A stretch of DNA of 48,096 nucleotides from an uncultured bacterium. GTDB taxonomy: Bacteria; Nitrospirota; Thermodesulfovibrionia; Thermodesulfovibrionales; CALJEL01. Below, piece after piece: positions 42,685 through 48,096 of this stretch; position 1 is the first letter of the stretch, and each line of letters starts with the position of its first letter. The notes under the pieces are model-generated. The model ran no database searches, was not told where the DNA came from, and was given only the letters and a program-made list of their open reading frames with translations. The stretch covers positions 1 through 48,096 of the forward strand of contig CALJEL010000067.1 of the NCBI GenBank assembly GCA_938074335.1, in the 5' to 3' direction. The translations under genes were made by a program, and so were the position numbers.

Positions 42685-44508
42685 TCATTCTACTGTAACA
42701 CTCTTTGCAAGATTCCTTGGCTGGTCCACATCATATCCCTTAGTGACACCAACATAGTAGGCAAGGAGCTGCAGGGGAATAACAGAAAGTATCGTGGAAA
42801 GATATTTATTTGCAGGTGGTATCTCAATTACATAATCAGAGAGTTCCTTTGCATTCCTGTCACCCTCTGTGACAATTGAGATGATGATTCCACCCCTTGA
42901 TTTTACCTCCTGCATATTTGAAAGGAGCTTCTCATAAAGCTCATCTTTTGGGGCTATCACCACAACAGGGAGCTCTTCATCAATAAGGGCAATGGGACCG
43001 TGTTTCATCTCACCAGCAGGATATCCCTCAGCATGGATATAGGATATCTCCTTCAGCTTTAAGGCTCCTTCAAGGGCTATTGGATAGTTAATACCTCTTC
43101 CAAGATAGAGGAACCCCCTTCTATTGATATGCTGTTTTGCAATAGTCTCTATCGTGGAGCTATGTTTCAGGATACTTTCAATCTTGTGAGGTATTTCAAG
43201 AAGTTCTGATATGAGCTTTTTTATAGATTCATGCTTAAGGCTACCTTTAAGCCCTGCCAGTAAAAGTGAAAGGATGTACAGTGATGCAAGCTGGGTGGTA
43301 AAGGCCTTTGTTGAGGCAACTCCTATCTCTGGACCTGCATGGGTGTAGAATACACCATCACTTTCACGGGCAGCTGTGCTTCCAAGGACATTGCATATGG
43401 AAAGCACCCTCAGTTCCTGAGCCTTTGCCTCCCTGATTGCTGCAATTGTGTCAGCCGTTTCTCCAGACTGGGTGATTGCTATAACAAGGGTATTTTTTTC
43501 AAGCACAGGTTTCCTGTATCTGAATTCAGAGCCTATATCCACCTCCACAGGTATACGGGCAAGTTCTTCAAGCATATATCTTCCAGCAAGACCTGCATGA
43601 TAGGATGTGCCACAGGCTACTATCATTATCCTTTCTGTGTTTCTGAGTATCCCTTCTTCTATATTGAATTCTTCTCTGGCAATCTCTCCTGAGTCAGGAT
43701 TAATCCTACCCCTCAAAGTATCTGCAATTGCCCTTGGTTGCTCAAATATCTCCTTTAACATGAAGTGCTTGTATCCACCCTTTTCAGCCATGACAGGATT
43801 CCAGTCTATATGGATGGAGGATTTTCTAACCTCTTCGCCATCAAGGTTCATTATCCTGAAACCATCAGGTTTGAGTATTACCATCTCTCCATCATCAAGG
43901 AATATTACATCCCTTGAGTAGTGTAGAAATGCTGGAACATCTGAGGCAAGAAAATGACCGTTCTGGGAAAGCCCCACTATTAAAGGACAATCCTTTCTCA
44001 CTCCTACAATCTTTTCAGGTTCAAGCTCATTCATCACAGCAATTGCATAGGCACCTTTTACAGGTCTTAAGGCCTCTATTATTGCATCCTCAAGGCTTTT
44101 ATTATCAATGTGATTATCTATAAGATGACAGAGGATCTCTGTATCTGTCTCTGAGCTGAAGGCATGACCTTTGTTGATAAGTTCCCTTTTAAGTTCCAGA
44201 TAGTTTTCTATAATTCCATTGTGAACAAGCACTATCCTGCCATACCTGTGAGGATGGGCATTCTCTTCAGAGGGTCTTCCATGGGTAGCCCATCTTGTAT
44301 GGCCTATACCTGTATTACTTACAGGTCTTTCAGAAAAAAGCCTTTCTAAGTCTTTTATCTTTCCCCTGCACCTTTTTATCTCTATAGTGCCTTTATTGAA
44401 ATAGGCAACACCTGCAGAGTCATATCCCCTGTATTCAAGCCTTTTGAGTCCCTCCAGTACTATTTGAAGGGCATTCTCTTTACCTGTATAACCTATGATC
44501 CCGCACAT
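42685..44508 (-). CDS. glmS: Glucosamine-6-phosphate synthase
   Basis: 607 residues, the normal length for GlmS, which makes glucosamine-6-phosphate from fructose-6-phosphate and glutamine, the first step toward UDP-GlcNAc. The N-terminal nucleophile is Cys2 (MCGIIGYTGKENALQ), with glutaminase marks GIGHTRWATHG, AHPHRYGRIVLVHNG and SSETDTEILCHLI. Two SIS isomerase domains follow (GTSYHAGLAGRYMLEEL, TQSGETADTIAAI, STKAFTTQ; then GRGINYPIALEGALKLKE, AEGYPAGEMKHGPIALI). The C-terminus DQPRNLAKSVTVE is canonical. Its ATG overlaps the glmU stop by 1 bp, so GlmU and GlmS are co-expressed. No glmS ribozyme is expected because the gene is second in the pair. Confidence 0.97.
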   Translation of the reverse strand: MCGIIGYTGKENALQIVLEGLKRLEYRGYDSAGVAYFNKGTIEIKRCRGKIKDLERLFSERPVSNTGIGHTRWATHGRPSEENAHPHRYGRIVLVHNGIIENYLELKRELINKGHAFSSETDTEILCHLIDNHIDNKSLEDAIIEALRPVKGAYAIAVMNELEPEKIVGVRKDCPLIVGLSQNGHFLASDVPAFLHYSRDVIFLDDGEMVILKPDGFRIMNLDGEEVRKSSIHIDWNPVMAEKGGYKHFMLKEIFEQPRAIADTLRGRINPDSGEIAREEFNIEEGILRNTERIMIVACGTSYHAGLAGRYMLEELARIPVEVDIGSEFRYRKPVLEKNTLVIAITQSGETADTIAAIREAKAQELRVLSICNVLGSTAARESDGVFYTHAGPEIGVASTKAFTTQLASLYILSLLLAGLKGSLKHESIKKLISELLEIPHKIESILKHSSTIETIAKQHINRRGFLYLGRGINYPIALEGALKLKEISYIHAEGYPAGEMKHGPIALIDEELPVVVIAPKDELYEKLLSNMQEVKSRGGIIISIVTEGDRNAKELSDYVIEIPPANKYLSTILSVIPLQLLAYYVGVTKGYDVDQPRNLAKSVTVE

Positions 44509-45884
44509 CAGCCTTTCTTAGCCTTCTGTCTGTGTTTTTTTGCCCATTCAGGGATATGCCTCTGGGGTGTCCTGCTTAAGGCCAGGCTATGCTCTGGCAC
44601 ATCCTTTGTTATGGTGGAGCCAGCTCCTATATAGGCACCCTGCTTTATCCTTACAGGTGCCACAAGCTGGGTATCACTTCCAATGAAGACATCGTCCTCT
44701 ATAATGGTTTTATATTTTTTAAATCCATCATAATTGCATGTAATCGTGCCTGCACCCACATTGACATTCCTTCCTATCTCAGCATCTCCTATATAGGTAA
44801 GATGCATTGCCTTTGTCCCTTCTCCAATAGAGGACTTCTTGACTTCAACAAAATTTCCTATCTTTACATTTTTCTCTATACAGGTACCGGGTCGGAGATG
44901 GGCAAAGGGCCCTATCTGAGAACCATCCTTAATAACAGACTCTTCAATTACAGAGGAATCCTTTATAACAACAAGGTTTCCTATTATTGAATTTGATATC
45001 CTCACATTCTGATAAATTATGCATCTGTCACCTATCACACTTTTACCCTCAATATGAACACCCGGGTATATAACTGTATCCCTGCCGATTCTCACATCTT
45101 TTTCTATATATGTGTTTTCAGGATTTATAATTGTAACACCCTCAAGCATGAAACCTTCATTTATCCTTTTTCGCATTATGGCTGAGGCTATTGATAGCTC
45201 CTTTCTTGTATTTATACCCAGCAGGTCTTCCTCTTCTGCCACAGGATAGGCCCTCACCTTTAAACCCCTTCTGACACCAATGGATACAATATCTGTAAGA
45301 AAATATTCACCTTTTTTAATGTTTTTTTTGATAAACCTAAGTAGCTCCAGTGCCTCGGGTTCTATAATGTAGATGCCGCTATTTACCTCCTTTATCTTCC
45401 TTTCCTCAGGGGTTGCATCAATCTGTTCTCTTATGGCAATTACATCTCCAGCCTTATCCCTTATTATCCTTCCATAGGATGAAGGGGCTTCTGTAATAAA
45501 TGAAAGTATGGATATGGGACTCTGTTCCGCTCTGTGGAGCTTAATGAATCTCTTAAGGGTTTCCAACCTTACAAGTGGGGTATCACCATTTATTACAAGG
45601 ATGGGGGCCCTTTTTTTAATTGTCCTTATACCAGTTCTCAGTGCATCGGCAGTGCCAAGGGCTTTTTTCTGTATTGCTATGGATGTCTTATCTTTGAGAA
45701 GCTCCTTTAGGGGCTTATGGTCCTTATTTATTACTGTCACTATCTCTTCAGGTCTGAGTTTTTTTACTGTATCAATTACATATTGAATCATGGGTGTACC
45801 GCATAAAGGATGTAGTACCTTCGGGATATCTGACTTCATCCTTGTCCCCAAGCCTGCAGCAAGGATAATTACATTCAGATTCAT
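44508..45884 (-). CDS. glmU: Bifunctional N-acetylglucosamine-1-phosphate uridyltransferase / glucosamine-1-phosphate acetyltransferase
   Basis: A 458-residue GlmU, converting glucosamine-1-phosphate to UDP-GlcNAc, the precursor of murein, lipid A and the surface polysaccharide whose export genes lie at 494-6278. The N-terminal nucleotidyltransferase has LAAGLGTRMKSDIPKVLHPL and VINGDTPLVR. The left-handed beta-helix acetyltransferase part has hexapeptide repeats from about residue 250, and the catalytic region LTYIGDAEIGRNVNVGAG with TITCNYDG. The gene follows the DUF502 gene with a 4-bp overlap. All core motifs are present. Confidence 0.96.
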   Translation of the reverse strand: MNLNVIILAAGLGTRMKSDIPKVLHPLCGTPMIQYVIDTVKKLRPEEIVTVINKDHKPLKELLKDKTSIAIQKKALGTADALRTGIRTIKKRAPILVINGDTPLVRLETLKRFIKLHRAEQSPISILSFITEAPSSYGRIIRDKAGDVIAIREQIDATPEERKIKEVNSGIYIIEPEALELLRFIKKNIKKGEYFLTDIVSIGVRRGLKVRAYPVAEEEDLLGINTRKELSIASAIMRKRINEGFMLEGVTIINPENTYIEKDVRIGRDTVIYPGVHIEGKSVIGDRCIIYQNVRISNSIIGNLVVIKDSSVIEESVIKDGSQIGPFAHLRPGTCIEKNVKIGNFVEVKKSSIGEGTKAMHLTYIGDAEIGRNVNVGAGTITCNYDGFKKYKTIIEDDVFIGSDTQLVAPVRIKQGAYIGAGSTITKDVPEHSLALSRTPQRHIPEWAKKHRQKAKKG

Positions 45885-46492
45885 TTTACCCTTGTCCTCT
45901 TTATTTCGGATGGGGTTGCTATACCTCCAGAGAGGATTATCTTCACACCCTCATCAATAGGTATGTCTGTATATAATATATCCTCTTCTTTAAATAGCAC
46001 AATCTCGCCAAGATAGAGATTATTTGTTGGGATATACACAGCCTTTAGTTCTCTTCCATCTTCAATCTTGCATTCCTTTGTTAGAAATCCAAAGGCATAA
46101 CTACCCTGTCGTGGATACTCAACTATTACAAATTTTTTAAATGCTCCCTTTGATTCAGGACTGAAGGCATCCATTATCTGTTTTATGGCTGTATAAAGGC
46201 TTCTGAAAAGAGGAATCTTTAGGAATATGCTGTCTGCAAGCTGGAGGATTTTCTTACCGAAGACATTTGTTGATATTATTCCTATGAGAAATACAACTAC
46301 AATGGCTGTTAGAAAACCCAGTCCAGGGAAGCGAAATCCCACAATCTTTACAAGAAGTGGCTCAAGGAGGTTATCAATGAATGTGAAGAACCTTTCTATG
46401 ACAAGGATTGTGATAAGGATAGGGATGGTTACAAAGAGTCCAGCAATAAACTTTCTCTTGAAGGTGGTTTTTATCGATTCCTTTTGCTTCAC
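45881..46492 (-). CDS. DUF502 family membrane protein
   Basis: A 203-residue protein of the DUF502 family. Two transmembrane helices (about 12-32 and 53-75) with FVTIPILITILVI between, then a soluble domain containing the conserved NVFGKKILQLADSIFLKIPLFRSLYTAIKQ, VIVEYPRQGSYAFGFLT (family signature V-x-x-P-x-G-x-x-x-G-F) and VYIPTNNL. Function is unknown; a role in membrane stress or lipid homeostasis has been suggested for relatives. It starts 2 bp after yebC's frame and overlaps glmU by 4 bp, so it is in the same operon. Confidence 0.85.
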   Translation of the reverse strand: MKQKESIKTTFKRKFIAGLFVTIPILITILVIERFFTFIDNLLEPLLVKIVGFRFPGLGFLTAIVVVFLIGIISTNVFGKKILQLADSIFLKIPLFRSLYTAIKQIMDAFSPESKGAFKKFVIVEYPRQGSYAFGFLTKECKIEDGRELKAVYIPTNNLYLGEIVLFKEEDILYTDIPIDEGVKIILSGGIATPSEIKRTRVK

Positions 46493-46493
46493 C

Positions 46494-47249
46494 TTATCTT
46501 TCTTTTCCTGCTAATATTTCATCAGGGATATTGAAATTAGCATATATATTCTGGACATCATCATGATCTTCAAGGGCTTCATAAAGCCTGAGCATCTGCT
46601 CTGCATCCTTTCCATCAAGCATTATATAATTTTTTGGTACCATTGTTATCTCTGCGAGTGAAACAGGAATCCCCTGTGCCTCAATAGCACCTTTTACTGC
46701 TACAAGATCTTCTGGAGATGTGATTATCTCATAATTGTCCTCACCAGGGTCGTTCTTCATATCCTCTGCTCCTGCATCCAGAGCAATAGACATGAGGGTA
46801 TCCTCAGATGCCTTTGCTTTGTCAACAAGGATATATCCTTTTTTCTCAAATATCCACGAAACACATCCAGCCTCTCCAAGGCTTCCACCATGTTTTGTCA
46901 TTATATGCCTTATTTCAGAGACAGTCCTGTTTTTATTATCTGTAAGGACTTCAATCATGATAGCAACTCCACCAGGACCATAACCTTCATATATAGATTC
47001 CTCATAACTTACCCCTGGAAGTTCACCTGTCCCTTTCATTATAGCCCTTTTGATATTTTCAGAGGGCATATTTGCCTCTCTTGCCTTTTCAATTGCTGTT
47101 CTGAGTCTGGGATTCTTCTCAGGGTCTCCACCACCCATTTTTGCAGCTACGGTTATCTCCTTTGAAATTTTGGAAAAAATCTTTCCTTTTTTTGCATCTA
47201 CTGCCGCCTTTTTATGCTTAATCTGTGCCCATTTTGAATGTCCAGCCAT
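46494..47249 (-). CDS. yebC: YebC/PmpR family protein
   Basis: 251 residues, standard for Yeb[23 protein letters not shown] at the start, [71 protein letters not shown] and the C-terminal [29 protein letters not shown]. Family members were long called transcription regulators; more recent work gives YebC proteins a role in translation of difficult (proline-rich) stretches. Which applies here cannot be told from the sequence. It follows the lipoprotein gene by 15 bp and precedes the DUF502 gene. Confidence 0.95.
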   Translation of the reverse strand: MAGHSKWAQIKHKKAAVDAKKGKIFSKISKEITVAAKMGGGDPEKNPRLRTAIEKAREANMPSENIKRAIMKGTGELPGVSYEESIYEGYGPGGVAIMIEVLTDNKNRTVSEIRHIMTKHGGSLGEAGCVSWIFEKKGYILVDKAKASEDTLMSIALDAGAEDMKNDPGEDNYEIITSPEDLVAVKGAIEAQGIPVSLAEITMVPKNYIMLDGKDAEQMLRLYEALEDHDDVQNIYANFNIPDEILAGKER

Positions 47250-47264
47250 TTATTGACCTCCCTT

Positions 47265-47900
47265 TCACTTTTTTAAAGAAATTTCTTCAAGCCTCTTTTT
47301 TGCAACAGATGCCTCTGATGAGGTGGGGAATAAGGTAATTATAGTCCTGAATCCTTTTTCTGCCTCTTTATAATCACCAAGACCATATTTTGCTTCTGAA
47401 TAATAAAATAGATGGGCAGGTGTTCTGAGTTCCCCCGTTTTTATATATTCCTTTATATAAGGAATCTCTATATTAAGGAGTTTATCCCATAACTTTTGAG
47501 TATAATAAAACCTGACCATTGTATCTTCTATTTCCTTTTTAAAGGGTGAGTCAGGATAGGAATTTATAAAGTTTTTATAAGCAGCCTCTGCTTCTTCTAC
47601 TTTAGGAGGGGCATAATCCCTTGTATATATCACAATAAGCCTCCAGTAGCTTTCCTGTGCAAGGGGTGCCTCAGGATAGAGTTTGATAATATCAATATAG
47701 GCATTCTCAAGTCTTGGAAGTATCTCTTCCCTTGAGCCTGTTTCTGTGAGCTCAAGGATTTTATTAAAGGCCTCAAGGGCTTTTTTCTCCTGCTCTTCTC
47801 TGGACAAGGGGATGGGTTTAACAGTCTCTTCCCTCTTCACCTGAGGGGCACAGGCAAACACCAATACTGTTAACAGTATCAATACAGGGATTTTTTTCAT
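47265..47900 (-). CDS. TPR-containing outer-membrane lipoprotein (BamD-like)
   Basis: A 211-residue lipoprotein: signal peptide with lipobox VFAC (Cys17), followed by an acidic linker and TPR-like helices, including SREEILPRLENAYIDIIKLYP, EEAEAAYKNFINSYPDSPFKKEIEDTMVRF and GDYKEAEKGFRTIITLFPTSSEASVAKKRLEEI. The repeated YP and FP ends of helices are typical of BamD/YbgF-type TPRs. It may support outer-membrane assembly or cell-envelope scaffolding, but BamD identity is not proven and the length is a little short. It is the first gene of the minus-strand block ending at glmS. Confidence 0.75.
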   Translation of the reverse strand: MKKIPVLILLTVLVFACAPQVKREETVKPIPLSREEQEKKALEAFNKILELTETGSREEILPRLENAYIDIIKLYPEAPLAQESYWRLIVIYTRDYAPPKVEEAEAAYKNFINSYPDSPFKKEIEDTMVRFYYTQKLWDKLLNIEIPYIKEYIKTGELRTPAHLFYYSEAKYGLGDYKEAEKGFRTIITLFPTSSEASVAKKRLEEISLKK

Positions 47901-47960
47901 GAGAATTAATAATAATCATTTAACATCCTTGGTGTCAATAATGGGGCCCTCCTTGTGTGG

Positions 47961-48012
47961 TTACTATATTGAAATGTCACACATAATTACTATTTTAAAA
48001 TGTCACATATAT
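47961..48012 (+). repeat. Two 26-bp direct repeats, likely insertion-sequence left end
   Basis: TTACTATATTGAAATGTCAC (from 47961) and TTACTATTTTAAAATGTCAC (from 47987) are direct repeats with a 26-bp period. Repeated sub-terminal blocks just before a transposase gene are typical transposase-binding sites at the ends of insertion sequences of the IS21 and ISNCY kind. The outer boundary of the element cannot be fixed from one end. Confidence 0.5.
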
Positions 48013-48056
48013 GGTAGTCTCCTTCTTAAGGATGAGAACATTTTAAGGAGGAGGCT

Positions 48057-48096
48057 ATGCAGAAAAGATACCTTATCACGGAGGAAGAGATGAAAA
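48057..48096 (+). CDS. Truncated gene, probably transposase N-terminus
   Basis: Only the first 13 codons are visible: MQKRYLITEEEMK, running to the window edge. A strong ribosome binding site (AAGGAGGAGG, 48042-48051) lies 5 bases upstream. The peptide resembles the start of helix-turn-helix transposases of the ISNCY type, and the repeats at 47961 support that, but too little is present to decide. Confidence 0.45.
   Translation, partial: MQKRYLITEEEMK

Noticed and set aside
44509-44560. glmS ribozyme
   Set aside because: The upstream gene glmU overlaps the glmS start, leaving no leader, and no ribozyme-like core is visible.

Overview
The window is a gene-dense bacterial chromosome segment of roughly 40% GC. 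Gene content suggests an anaerobic or microaerophilic, diderm, probably thermophilic lineage, most likely Nitrospirota (Thermodesulfovibrio-like). The supporting content is SLBB/Wzz polysaccharide export, a type II secretion secretin, AmmeMemoRadiSam genes, a two-gene biotin carboxylase/carboxyltransferase, B12-radical SAM enzymes and periplasmic rhodanese/haem proteins. The taxonomic call is inference, since no rRNA is present.

Layout. 1-493: a truncated coiled-coil ORF and a terminal-inverted-repeat element. 494-6278 (minus): an exopolysaccharide block transcribed from the SLBB exporter through VanZ, a 9-residue-repeat coiled-coil protein and Wzz to a WecA/TagO-like glycophosphotransferase. 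6442-16202 (plus): a UvrA without its insertion domain, an ApbE/NusG-II/Gx-transporter trio, then gspC, gspD (with a C-terminal protease-prodomain-like extension), a Uma2 nuclease-like gene with its own promoter, and gspE. 16199-21226 (minus): SecA, a GAF-GGDEF protein and an MglA-type GTPase. 21250-27291 (plus): a fused membrane/spermidine-synthase-like protein, an FMN-binding/4Fe-4S membrane protein, a microprotein, a second copy of the repeat element and two FtsX-type permeases. 27411-28127: an Rhs remnant and tRNA-Thr. 28218-30704: an AmmeMemoRadiSam operon with a second microprotein. 30694-33631 (minus): a decayed P-type ATPase behind a universal stress protein. 33875-34037: tRNA-Val and tRNA-Asp. 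34204-37724: a divergent two-subunit biotin carboxylase/carboxyltransferase.

The most interesting locus is 37924-39273. It is a secreted haem-motif protein with three rhodanese domains, interrupted by one in-frame TGA exactly where relatives carry a second cysteine. A SECIS-like hairpin with a G in its apical loop follows at canonical bacterial spacing. I read it as one selenoprotein rather than two genes. After it come an SfsA-DUF123 fusion, a third copy of the repeat element, a B12-radical SAM-SRPBCC fusion, the minus-strand block lipoprotein-yebC-DUF502-glmU-glmS (amino-sugar precursor supply), and at the right edge what looks like the left end of an insertion sequence.

The themes that tie the window together are envelope biogenesis (glmU/glmS, polysaccharide export, SecA, type II secretion) and extracytoplasmic redox chemistry (ApbE with a flavinylation-motif protein, Fe-S membrane protein, haem/selenium rhodanese). 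Intergenic spaces are short. The one between 1478 and 1754 holds nothing I can assign.
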